Position numbers and translations under genes: made by a program. The notes beneath the pieces are model-generated. The model made no database searches. It saw only the letters and a list, made by a program, of their open reading frames with translations, and was not told the DNA's origin. A stretch of DNA of 64,000 bases from Candidatus Sulfopaludibacter sp. SbA3 (GTDB taxonomy: Bacteria > Acidobacteriota > Terriglobia > Bryobacterales > Bryobacteraceae), in the NCBI GenBank assembly GCA_945890485.1, contig CAMDCN010000005.1:248001-312000 (forward strand). The letters run 5' to 3'. This document shows positions 34,040-41,971 of this stretch, piece by piece; within the stretch, counting starts at the first letter, position 1, and every line of letters begins with the position of its first letter.

Positions 34040-35743
34040 CTATGGTTCCTTCGTGTGGCGGATGACGAACTGAGGCGTATGCTCAAAATCGTCGGTCGTA
34101 TCCGAACGCTGCATGGTCTGATAAATTTCCGGCGCCTTCCGAAGCGGTTGTAATTCGAGCCGAACCTTGTCGCCGGGCCGAAGCGCGGCGCTGTCAGTCA
34201 GTTGATTGTCCTTCATGACGTGGAAGGCAACAATGGCGATTTGGCTCTGATACTCGCCGGAGATCAATTTGGTCACTTTTACGCGAGCGAATGCCAAGCA
34301 ATCCCGATAAGGAGAAACCCCGGGAGTAGGGATCGGCGAGAGGAGTTCGATTTCGCCGGTTAGTTGCAGGTTACTGGCGACCACGGGCGGCGGAACAGGC
34401 TCGGGCGAAACTGGCTTAGGGGCTTCGGTCACCACGGGCGCCGGCGCTGGTTTCGTTTCCTGTGGAGGAAGCGGCAGGGGGCGCCAATTGGCTGTCGTCA
34501 GATCGTGAATCGTGAATTCGTAGATGACAAGTTTCTTCGTGTACAATCGCCGGGCTTGCTCGGTGCGGAGGAACTCCTGCCGGGCTCCCGTCGAGGCCGC
34601 GCCATTTTGCGCGATGATCTGCAGCGGCCGGCCGAGCGCCCGGCCGAGATGCGCCCCAAATCCAGCGGCTTCGCCCCACCCGAGGCCTGGGTCGGCGTAG
34701 ATATTGGTGAAGCTGTCTCCCAGTAACACCACATCCGATTCCGGGTCTGCCGCCAGCGGGCGGCCGGTGGCCTGATCGATGACGCGCACCGCGGTCACTT
34801 CCTCTGGCTGATAGATGGTCTGCCCAGCCGGCAGCGACAGCATATCGACCAGGTCGCCTTGCCGCCGGCGCGGTTCGGGCTGCATGGTCGTGACCAGTGG
34901 GCGCGCAGGTTCGGGGAGCGGAAACCGCTGCTGAACCGTGCTGGCAATGGCCGTCGCCACCTCACCCATCCACTCCGGGCGCCAGTGTGTGTCCTGGGCT
35001 AGATACAGGGTGCGGCCTTTCAATGCAGTGGAACGAGCCAGACTCGCCGCATTAAACACCACGGCTCCTGCCTGTTCCATCTCGATAACAAAGCGCGTGT
35101 AGCCAGGGTTGTTGAAAACGGCGTTGGCCGAGGCCTGGGTCGTCAGGTTCTCTGGGTGGACCATAGCCTTGTCGGGAACCGGAATGAGCAGGACGCTAAC
35201 CCCTTGGGCGCGAAGGTCGCGAATGAAAGCGGAAAGTGCAGGGCGGGGGTCCGGGTGCGGGTCCCGCTCCGCCTCGCGATCCGTCATGGACTTCATGCGG
35301 GCGCCGAGGGCTTCGGGGCCAAGGAAATCGGCGCCGGACGCGTAGTCGATGCCGGGTTGATAGAAGAGCCAGGCGTTCCGGCCGATGACGACTTTGTGGT
35401 TGCCGACCCTGAGAAAACGGGTCATCTTCTCCTGGAGATTGGCCTGGACCCAGGATCGCACCGGGGAGCTTTTCTCGAGCGCCGTTTCATACGCCGCGAG
35501 ATACCTTCGATCTGTCAGATCGGCCCATCGGCCGCCGAGCGGGGCCTCGAAGATTTGAAAAACTGCCGGTCGTTGTCCACGCGCCAATTCGAGAGCGAAC
35601 TGACTCAGGGGCACCCCGAGCAGGAGCAAAACGAATCCCCAGGAGAGGAGCCGCGCCACGCCGGGGCGAACCTCGGTAGAGTTCAACTCTGCCTGGCTCT
35701 CCTCCTCCGTGTGCTTCCGATGAACTGGGGACTCTGGTGGCAT
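34040..35743 (-). CDS. AlgX/AlgJ-like SGNH acyltransferase-type membrane protein with C-terminal extension
   Basis: 567 residues. A cytoplasmic stretch and one membrane helix (about 31-50, RLLSWGFVLLLLGVPLSQFA) anchor a periplasmic SGNH-like domain. The D251-T-H253-W motif and the G342-D343-S344-F block match the acid-base pair and the serine of AlgJ/AlgX. Upstream are VLLIPVPDKAMVHPENL and TRFVIEMEQAGAVVFN. After about residue 400 a Pro-rich linker leads to an approximately 120-residue C-terminal domain (LTGEIELLSPIPTPGVSPYRDCLAFARVKV) not usual in the family. It is one base downstream of the MBOAT gene, so the pair likely transfers acetyl groups to an exported glycan. Confidence 0.85.
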   Translation of the reverse strand: MPPESPVHRKHTEEESQAELNSTEVRPGVARLLSWGFVLLLLGVPLSQFALELARGQRPAVFQIFEAPLGGRWADLTDRRYLAAYETALEKSSPVRSWVQANLQEKMTRFLRVGNHKVVIGRNAWLFYQPGIDYASGADFLGPEALGARMKSMTDREAERDPHPDPRPALSAFIRDLRAQGVSVLLIPVPDKAMVHPENLTTQASANAVFNNPGYTRFVIEMEQAGAVVFNAASLARSTALKGRTLYLAQDTHWRPEWMGEVATAIASTVQQRFPLPEPARPLVTTMQPEPRRRQGDLVDMLSLPAGQTIYQPEEVTAVRVIDQATGRPLAADPESDVVLLGDSFTNIYADPGLGWGEAAGFGAHLGRALGRPLQIIAQNGAASTGARQEFLRTEQARRLYTKKLVIYEFTIHDLTTANWRPLPLPPQETKPAPAPVVTEAPKPVSPEPVPPPVVASNLQLTGEIELLSPIPTPGVSPYRDCLAFARVKVTKLISGEYQSQIAIVAFHVMKDNQLTDSAALRPGDKVRLELQPLRKAPEIYQTMQRSDTTDDFEHTPQFVIRHTKEP

Positions 35744-35744
35744 T

Positions 35745-37202
35745 TTAGAACTGGAAGTAGAGGAAGGGGTTTACGGTCTGCGTCCAGAGGCAAACTACAC
35801 TCGTCGCGAATAGAGTGAGGCACAACGCGGCGCGGACCGGGGTCAATCGTTGGGTGAAATTCCACGTTTGGGGCATGCCCCAAACGACCACGGCGCACGT
35901 GGCAAAAACGAACAAGTGATACGGAGTATGGATCGAAGCGCCCGCCAGCGCTGCGGACGGAGAGGTTGGCTCCAGCCCGGTGAGCGATTTCAGAATCTGA
36001 ATTGACTGGGGGAGCGTCTCGGCCCGGAAGAAGACCCAGCCGATACACACAAGCAGGAAGGTTCCCGCCACGCGGACCGGCTTCGGGAAGCGGTCGAAAA
36101 GCCCGCGCATTCCCAACCAGCGTTCGATGCTAAGCAGGACGCCGTGGAAGAGCCCCCAGATCACAAAGTTCCAACTGGCGCCGTGCCACAAACCTCCCAG
36201 CAACATGACCGTGATCAAGTTGAGGTATGTGCGGGATTCGCCCAGCCGATTGCCGCCGAGCGGGATATAAAGATAGTCACGAAGCCAGGTCGATAGTGAA
36301 ATGTGCCAGCGACGCCACAGTTCGGTGATACTCGCCGAGTGGTACGGGTCGTCGAAGTTCTTCATCAGGCAGAAACCGAACATCAGTCCCAGGCCGACCG
36401 CCATATCCGAGTAAGCGGAGAAGTCGAAATATATCTGAAACGCGTAGGCGAATAGACCGTACCAAGTATCGAGCGGCCCCAAACCAGCGGCCGCGAAAGC
36501 CCGATCAGCGACGTGGCCCATCGGGTTTGCCAGCAGAATCTTCTTCGCCATGCCGAGGCAGAAGAACGCCGTCCCTCGGGCGAATTTTTCATAGTTGAAC
36601 GCGCGGCTGCGAATCTGTTCGGCGATGGTGTGGTACCGGATGATGGGACCGGCGATCAGATGGGGGAACAGGGCGACGAAGCACTGATAGTCGATGGGAT
36701 TGCGCAGGGGCCGGGCGTCGCCTCGATACACGTCGATGGCGTAGCTCATCGATTCGAAGGTGTAGAAGGACACCCCAATCGGCAGGGCAATGTGCAGGAG
36801 AGGCGCGATTTCGGCCGGCATGCCGAGGGCTAGTGCGACTGCGTTAACGCTTTCCGCCGCGAAGTCGTAGTACTTAAAAAAACTTAGGATGGCGAGATTG
36901 GTGAAGATGGAGATCCCGAGGGCCACCTTCTGCCCAAAATTCCGGCTGGTTCCTTTCGGGAGAAAGGGCAGGTCGGGCCCGTCCATGGGAAGGCCCGAAT
37001 ATTTGACGAGCGCCAGCCCGCAGAAGTAGTCCACGTAGGACGTGATGAGCATGAGCAGCACCCACGGCGGGTTGGCCCATCCATAAAAAATGTAGCTCAT
37101 CACGGTGAGCATGAGCGTGAGCCAGCGAAACGGCAGAACGTAATTCAGAAGAAGGACGAGCGGCAGGAAATAGGCGAGAAAGATGTGGGAGCTGAATACC
37201 AT
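35745..37202 (-). CDS. AlgI-type MBOAT O-acyltransferase
   Basis: 485 residues, with about ten or more membrane helices. Family motifs: PIGVSFYTFESMSYAIDVYRG, FPHLIAGPIIRY, FQIYFDFSAYSDMAVGLGLMFG, WRRWHISLSTWLRDYLYIPLGGN and LLGGLWHGASWNFVIWGL. H340 in the LWHG motif is the invariant active-site His, and H300 lies in RRWH. AlgI/DltB-like enzymes pass acetyl groups from the cytoplasm to a periplasmic partner, here the AlgX/J-like product of the gene one base downstream. It is the first gene of the long minus-strand run and diverges from another AlgX/J-like gene. The glycan acceptor is unknown. Confidence 0.93.
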   Translation of the reverse strand: MVFSSHIFLAYFLPLVLLLNYVLPFRWLTLMLTVMSYIFYGWANPPWVLLMLITSYVDYFCGLALVKYSGLPMDGPDLPFLPKGTSRNFGQKVALGISIFTNLAILSFFKYYDFAAESVNAVALALGMPAEIAPLLHIALPIGVSFYTFESMSYAIDVYRGDARPLRNPIDYQCFVALFPHLIAGPIIRYHTIAEQIRSRAFNYEKFARGTAFFCLGMAKKILLANPMGHVADRAFAAAGLGPLDTWYGLFAYAFQIYFDFSAYSDMAVGLGLMFGFCLMKNFDDPYHSASITELWRRWHISLSTWLRDYLYIPLGGNRLGESRTYLNLITVMLLGGLWHGASWNFVIWGLFHGVLLSIERWLGMRGLFDRFPKPVRVAGTFLLVCIGWVFFRAETLPQSIQILKSLTGLEPTSPSAALAGASIHTPYHLFVFATCAVVVWGMPQTWNFTQRLTPVRAALCLTLFATSVVCLWTQTVNPFLYFQF

Positions 37203-37313
37203 CAGGTTCGCTTAGCAGGCTAGCAAGTCGAAGTAATTCATTAGGATGGCACTGCCCCTGCCCGATTGTCCACCTATTCCACCTCCCTGCTGGAGCGTAT
37301 GGCAGAATCAGGT

Positions 37314-38555
37314 ATGCGTTTATCAAGGAGGGACCTTTTCGCCGCTGGAGCCCTTTCGCCGGTTGCCGGAGTTCTGTCGGCTGCCGTGGGGCCTTCGCGA
37401 AAAGACAGCATCCTGGCGGCGCTTTCTGGCATTGAAAGCGAGTGCAAGCAGGGTGGGAATGGGGACTGGCGGAAATGGCACAGTGCGGCAACGCCCATTC
37501 GGTTGGAGGTGAACCGAATGCTCGTCGAGAGCTTTCGCAATCCCCGCACATCCCGAGTGAGGCCCGAGCGGCTCGCGCTGATTCGATCGCGGAAGGAGCC
37601 ACTGCGGTTTACCGCGGCCTCTGACTGTATCCACGCCTGCCTCTACGACTTTCAGCGTCCGGAGCATCCCAAAGATCCGGAAAATTGGATCAGAGGGAGC
37701 CGCATGGTGGGGCAGATCAGCGCCGTTTCCAAGTGGCTGAAGTCCAGCGGAGCCGATCTGATCCTGGTGCCGATCCCACGGGTCGTCGAGCTCTCTCCCG
37801 ATGCATTTCTTCAGACGCCACCGCCACCCTCCGGGGTGATTGCGCCGCATCTGCGTTACATGATTGCTGAGTTGCTTCGGGCGGATGTTGAAGTGTTTGA
37901 CCTTTTCGCCGCCTTGAGGCAGTTGCCGGAGGCGGCAAACGTGCCGATCTATTTGCCCACCGACGCCCACTGGACCGACGGGGCCCAACGGTTGACGGCC
38001 AAACTGGTCGGGAAGCTATTGGCACGGTATCCATTTGCTGAGGCTGCGCGGAAGGCTGCCCCGCTGTATCGGCAGCGCCCAGCACAGTTTCGCTATGGCG
38101 GGTACTACTATGAGTACCTCACCCCGCCGGAGATGGCGTCAACGCGGGCGTCCATGACGCAATCCATCAGCGAGGTGGTATTGACCAAAGGCGGCACCTT
38201 CTCCGCTGGGGCGCAAGCGCCGCTCATGGTGGTGGGCGATAGCTTTACGGCTTTTGCGTACGTTGCTATCGGGCGCGAGCAGTCCGGAGAGGCGGTGGCC
38301 CTCCGCAAGGTTGGTGATCCGTTTGCCGAGTTCAAACCGCCGGCGGGGGGCGGAATTGTTCCCTATCTTGGGCAGGAGTTGAACGTTCCCGTCTCTCACC
38401 GCGCCGTGCTCGGGGCGACACTGGAGCCTTTCCGCGATCTATTCCGCGAACCTGAATTGTTGGGAGGAGCCAAAGCCGTGGTTTGGATGGTGAATATGAC
38501 GTCCCTCTTCCGGGATGATGCCTACTCGCCCAATTTCCGGACTCCGCCGATCTAA
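37314..38555 (+). CDS. AlgX/AlgJ-like SGNH protein with Tat-type signal
   Basis: 413 residues from ATG 37314 (ATG 37266 and 37299 are also in frame; 37314 puts MRLSRRDLFAAGALSPVAGVLSA, a twin-arginine signal, at the N-terminus). The acid-base pair is D217-A-H219-W and the serine motif is G308-D309-S310-F. Upstream are LILVPIPRVVELSPDAF and the VEVFDLFAALR segment that matches the corresponding region of the 34040-35743 protein. It is predicted to be a periplasmic acetyltransferase or esterase working with an MBOAT protein. It is divergent from the MBOAT gene and converges with a third homologue, ending in a 4-base overlap. Confidence 0.8.
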   Translation: MRLSRRDLFAAGALSPVAGVLSAAVGPSRKDSILAALSGIESECKQGGNGDWRKWHSAATPIRLEVNRMLVESFRNPRTSRVRPERLALIRSRKEPLRFTAASDCIHACLYDFQRPEHPKDPENWIRGSRMVGQISAVSKWLKSSGADLILVPIPRVVELSPDAFLQTPPPPSGVIAPHLRYMIAELLRADVEVFDLFAALRQLPEAANVPIYLPTDAHWTDGAQRLTAKLVGKLLARYPFAEAARKAAPLYRQRPAQFRYGGYYYEYLTPPEMASTRASMTQSISEVVLTKGGTFSAGAQAPLMVVGDSFTAFAYVAIGREQSGEAVALRKVGDPFAEFKPPAGGGIVPYLGQELNVPVSHRAVLGATLEPFRDLFREPELLGGAKAVVWMVNMTSLFRDDAYSPNFRTPPI

Positions 38556-39748
38556 ACAGCCCGCCGGGCTGCGGCCGGAATCTTCCACTCCTTGGGCCAG
38601 CCAGCCGCAAATGGCGAAGCGAACGAACCTTGGTTATTGATCCAGACGACCGCCTTCACTTGGGCCAGAATCTCCGGATTTCGCGCCATCTCCCGGAAAG
38701 CATGGTCGGTGTGGCCGTCGAAGCGAAGGAGAGCCACCGGTTGGTTGAGGTAGCGAGACAGCCAAGCGCTGAAAGTCGTGCCAGGCGCAGCGCCGTAATC
38801 GGTGAAGCTGTCGCCAATCACAAGGATGGGTGCCTTGGCCGCCGGTTTTACCGGGGCTCCTTGCATGGTGCTGACCATTCGGCAACTGATCTTACGCCGG
38901 GGTGTGACGGCCGCTTGTTGTTGCGGCGTCAGATATTTGGCCAGCGAGGCCGGCGCGTCGTAGGAAGTCGCCATGTCGACGTACATCTCAGGACGGGCCA
39001 AGGATTGCTGGACGATGGGTAGCCGGCGCAAGTGTTGGGAAACCATTCGGGCGGCGATCCTGTGGGCGGCCGGTCCCCAGTGCGTATCCGAAACCAGCAC
39101 AATGCCGGATTCGCCTGCGCGCCGGGCATTGAGAAGGGAGGGGAGTACGTCTACCACTTCGACATCTCTCTCAATCAGGTGCTTTAGAATGGCGCGGGCC
39201 TGGGAAGAGACGATTTCATGCGCGGGGATGAGAGACGCATCTTCAACCAAACCGGCTGGATCGATGTTTGGCGGAGTCGGGCCAGGCACGAAAATCATCT
39301 CAATGCCTTGCTGCCGGATCCATTTGGAAGCAGCCTCGATAATCGGAAGCGCCACGGAGCCGGCGACGAGATCCTTCAAGATCGTGTATGCGCCGGTGTG
39401 GCCTGCCGAAACCTCCGTCAGTTGGTCGCCGGAGTAGTAGCAGCCCGGGCGGCCAAAGAGTGGAACCAGCGGCGCTTTATCATCCGGACGGGCAGGGGAG
39501 GCTGTCTTTTTATCAAACGATTCTTTCGCTCGAATCCAAAGCGCTTCGCGGAAAGGTCGAAGCGAAGCGAAGTACGCCTGCCAATCCCCATTCGCATTCG
39601 CCTTGCATTCGGTCTCCAACGCCTCTAAGGATTGAGCCATCGCCGCGGCCCTCGTCGTCGGGGGAGGTACTGCGCCGCTTAGCGCGGGAGCGCATAAAGA
39701 GCCAGCGAGCATCTCGCGACGCGACAAATGAAAACGAGGCACTGTCAT
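38552..39748 (-). CDS. AlgX/AlgJ-like SGNH protein with Tat-type signal (second copy)
   Basis: 398 residues. MTVPRFHLSRREMLAGSLCAPALSGA is a twin-arginine signal. The acid-base motif is D221-T-H223-W and the serine block G312-D313-S314-F. The line MIFVPGPTPPNIDPAGL and the VEVVDVLPSLLNARR segment correspond to regions of the neighbouring homologue, and both proteins open with a similar LEALETECKANANGDWQAY-type stretch (LSGIESECKQGGNGDWRKW in the plus-strand one). They are therefore recently related paralogues. Converges with the neighbour, sharing four bases at the stops. Presumably also a glycan O-acetyltransferase component. Confidence 0.8.
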   Translation of the reverse strand: MTVPRFHLSRREMLAGSLCAPALSGAVPPPTTRAAAMAQSLEALETECKANANGDWQAYFASLRPFREALWIRAKESFDKKTASPARPDDKAPLVPLFGRPGCYYSGDQLTEVSAGHTGAYTILKDLVAGSVALPIIEAASKWIRQQGIEMIFVPGPTPPNIDPAGLVEDASLIPAHEIVSSQARAILKHLIERDVEVVDVLPSLLNARRAGESGIVLVSDTHWGPAAHRIAARMVSQHLRRLPIVQQSLARPEMYVDMATSYDAPASLAKYLTPQQQAAVTPRRKISCRMVSTMQGAPVKPAAKAPILVIGDSFTDYGAAPGTTFSAWLSRYLNQPVALLRFDGHTDHAFREMARNPEILAQVKAVVWINNQGSFASPFAAGWPKEWKIPAAARRAV

Positions 39749-39787
39749 CAGGCGGTATCCTAGCCGCTAGTTTATCCCAGTCGCCTG

Positions 39788-39813
39788 TTTGGCAACCGTG
39801 GATTCCCGCCAAA
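39788..39813. promoter_or_regulatory. Inverted repeat in divergent AlgX/J - GT-C region
   Basis: TTTGGC (39788-39793) and GCCAAA (39808-39813) are perfect 6-base arms around a 14-base centre, in the 118-base gap between the divergent minus-strand AlgX/J-like gene and the plus-strand GT-C gene. Possible regulator site controlling either direction; chance is not excluded. Confidence 0.3.
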
Positions 39814-39819
39814 TCAAGC

Positions 39820-39841
39820 TAGAATAAGGGAGGATTCCGGC
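39820..39841 (+). promoter_or_regulatory. Promoter-like block upstream of first GT-C gene (repeated at 41931)
   Basis: TAGAAT followed by AAGGGAGGATTCCGGC ends 25 bases before the ATG at 39867. The same block with a 3-base deletion lies before the second GT-C gene at 41931-41949. TAGAAT could be a -10 hexamer; no good -35 is seen at 16-18 bases. Confidence 0.35.
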
Positions 39842-39866
39842 GCCTCGTCCAGCGTTTTCTTGGTAA

Positions 39867-41882
39867 ATGACCTTTCTAATCGACTTTTTCAAGAAGTGGA
39901 CGCTGTTCCACTGGTTGCTTGCGGGATTGCTGCTGGCCAGTGGTTCAGCCCGATTCATCACGTTGTCCGATCGGGCGACGCACTGCGACGATAACGGATT
40001 TCTGTTGAACGCTTTGCCGGCGCTGTCTGCCTTCGAGGCCGCCGACAACGTTTCCAAGGCATGGACGTATGCGCCCGGCCAGTTCTTGGTCGGCTATCCC
40101 TTCTGGAGCAAGGCCACCACCTTCGAAGCGGTCACCCGGGCCGCCAGAATGCCGAGTGCCGTTGCGGCCACCGCCGGAACCGTTTTGTTCTTCTTTTTAA
40201 TTCTGCTACTGCAGCGTCAATTCGCTTGGACCAGCCACGGTGGGGCCTTCACGGCGATGCTGGCGGCACTGAGCATGCGGTTGATGGTGGAGAGCCAGCA
40301 GGGCTATAGCTATGCGGTGACGTATCTGTTCGCGGCCTTGCAGATTCTCGTGATCGTCTGGTTCGTCCAAAACGGCACGGCGTGGACCCGTTGGCTGTAT
40401 GCGATGGGCGCCGCGCTGGCCGTGGGGCTGGTTGGGTTGTTCTTCAGCTATCAGTTGCTTTTTCCGTCCGCTGCCGCCGGCCTGACTTGCGCGATCGGAG
40501 CGGGGCGCGAACTCTTCCGGCGCGAAAAGCAGGCCCCGCCATGGCTGGGCTCTGTTGGCGCGGCCTGCGCCGGGGTGGCCGGGTTCGGCGCGGCCTATTT
40601 CTGGCTTTGGAAGGCTTATCTCGAAGTGCTGTTGAAAAATGGGACGAATGTTCCTCCCTGGGCGCAGTTCGAGATCATTCGTTGGAGTGCCGCCGAAGGG
40701 CTAACTGGCTACCTGAGCGCCATTGCCACAAAGGTGGTCCTACTCTTTAGTTTTCTCACCGCACCGATTTGGCCAGCGCTCCTGGGGGCGACCGCTCAAT
40801 TGCTCTGGGGTGGGGCGATGTTTCTACTCGCCGCGGCCGGTTTCCTGATCGGTTTGCGCAGCTCGGATGCGACTCGGCGGGCTCTGGCACTCTACGGCGG
40901 TCTCATGCTGATGCTTATGCTGATGGCGAACCTGGCCGGTCAGATTCCGTTGGGCGTTACCCGGCACAGCTTCATCCTGTTTGTGCCGGTGTTAGGCCTG
41001 CTTCTAGTTGCGGAACTGCACTTCAGCAACACTCCCTCGTCCCGGCGGCGCTGGATCCTTGCCGCCGCCGCCGGACTCTTGCTCTTCTACGCTCGCTTTG
41101 ATGAATTCAATGCGATGACCGCGAACCAGTTCGATGTTGCCCGCGTGAGTAAGGAGGTCTTGGCCCGCCGGCCTCTCTCTCTGGTCGCCCTGGATTGCAC
41201 TTGGGATCCGCGGATCGCGCAAGTGGTTTCGAAAGGTTCGGCATTCCCCTGCGGGATTGTGGAGAACGCGTCGGCCGCAATCCGTACGCTGGAAGCCACC
41301 TCGGAAGGCGGAACAATGCTGCTAACCAGCCATCGTGGCGATCCCCTGACGGCGGTGGCGGCAGAACTGCAGTTGCACCCGGACTGGAAGACAGAACGCA
41401 TTATTGCGATTGAGCCCCGTGGTTCCACGGAGCCAATCGGGATGGTGAATGGCGGAAATGGCTTCTTCTTAGCTGGAATCACTCGTCCGATGAAGCTCGC
41501 CACCGGATGTGCCGTCATTTTTGGGTCCGGTTGGGGTGTCCGCGAAGGAACTGCCGATTGGTGGCGGTGGACCGATCACGGTGGTCCCATTACCTTCGTC
41601 AGCTCTCAACCGGAGAAGCTGACGATAAAGGGCCTCGTCGTCAGCACAACCCCGAACAACACCCTGAGGCAGCGCCTCGACGGGAACCCGCTCGCAAACG
41701 CTGCGCTGAGTCCCGGCACTGTCCTCGACTTGGGTATGGATGTCGCCGGCGCGCCCCGAGAACTGGAACTGCTCAGCGCCAACGCGGGGATCAAGCTTCC
41801 GCCCGATACCAGAACGTTTGCAATGCAGGCGCGCAATTGGAAAGTGACTGGGGAAAAGTCCGGTCCGTGCGAAATTCGCTAG
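39867..41882 (+). CDS. GT-C glycosyltransferase-like membrane protein with C-terminal soluble domain
   Basis: 671 residues. About a dozen membrane helices start at residue 13. The first outside loop has D41-D42 after HC (ATHCDDNG), where GT-C enzymes such as PMT and ArnT carry their acidic catalytic residues. The C-terminal about 190 residues are soluble. The last about 110 (from GWGVREGTADWWRWTDHGG through PPDTRTFAMQARNWKVTGE to CEIR) align with the end of the next protein and are not part of typical GT-C enzymes. It may transfer a sugar from a polyprenyl-phosphate donor to a glycan or protein. It is followed by its paralogue after 89 bases. Confidence 0.72.
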   Translation: MTFLIDFFKKWTLFHWLLAGLLLASGSARFITLSDRATHCDDNGFLLNALPALSAFEAADNVSKAWTYAPGQFLVGYPFWSKATTFEAVTRAARMPSAVAATAGTVLFFFLILLLQRQFAWTSHGGAFTAMLAALSMRLMVESQQGYSYAVTYLFAALQILVIVWFVQNGTAWTRWLYAMGAALAVGLVGLFFSYQLLFPSAAAGLTCAIGAGRELFRREKQAPPWLGSVGAACAGVAGFGAAYFWLWKAYLEVLLKNGTNVPPWAQFEIIRWSAAEGLTGYLSAIATKVVLLFSFLTAPIWPALLGATAQLLWGGAMFLLAAAGFLIGLRSSDATRRALALYGGLMLMLMLMANLAGQIPLGVTRHSFILFVPVLGLLLVAELHFSNTPSSRRRWILAAAAGLLLFYARFDEFNAMTANQFDVARVSKEVLARRPLSLVALDCTWDPRIAQVVSKGSAFPCGIVENASAAIRTLEATSEGGTMLLTSHRGDPLTAVAAELQLHPDWKTERIIAIEPRGSTEPIGMVNGGNGFFLAGITRPMKLATGCAVIFGSGWGVREGTADWWRWTDHGGPITFVSSQPEKLTIKGLVVSTTPNNTLRQRLDGNPLANAALSPGTVLDLGMDVAGAPRELELLSANAGIKLPPDTRTFAMQARNWKVTGEKSGPCEIR

Positions 41883-41907
41883 TGTCCGCCAGCGTGTTGC
41901 GTCTGAG

Positions 41908-41936
41908 TGGGCAATTCCACTTTGCCCCAGTATACT
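41908..41936 (+). promoter_or_regulatory. Sigma-70-like promoter for second GT-C gene
   Basis: TGGGCA (41908-41913) and TATACT (41931-41936) are spaced by 17 bases, resembling -35 and -10 elements. The following AAGGGATTCCGGC is shared with the upstream region of the first GT-C gene. The ATG is at 41972, giving a leader of about 30 bases. Confidence 0.45.
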
Positions 41937-41971
41937 AAGGGATTCCGGCTGTCTTCACTCCCACCAACACA

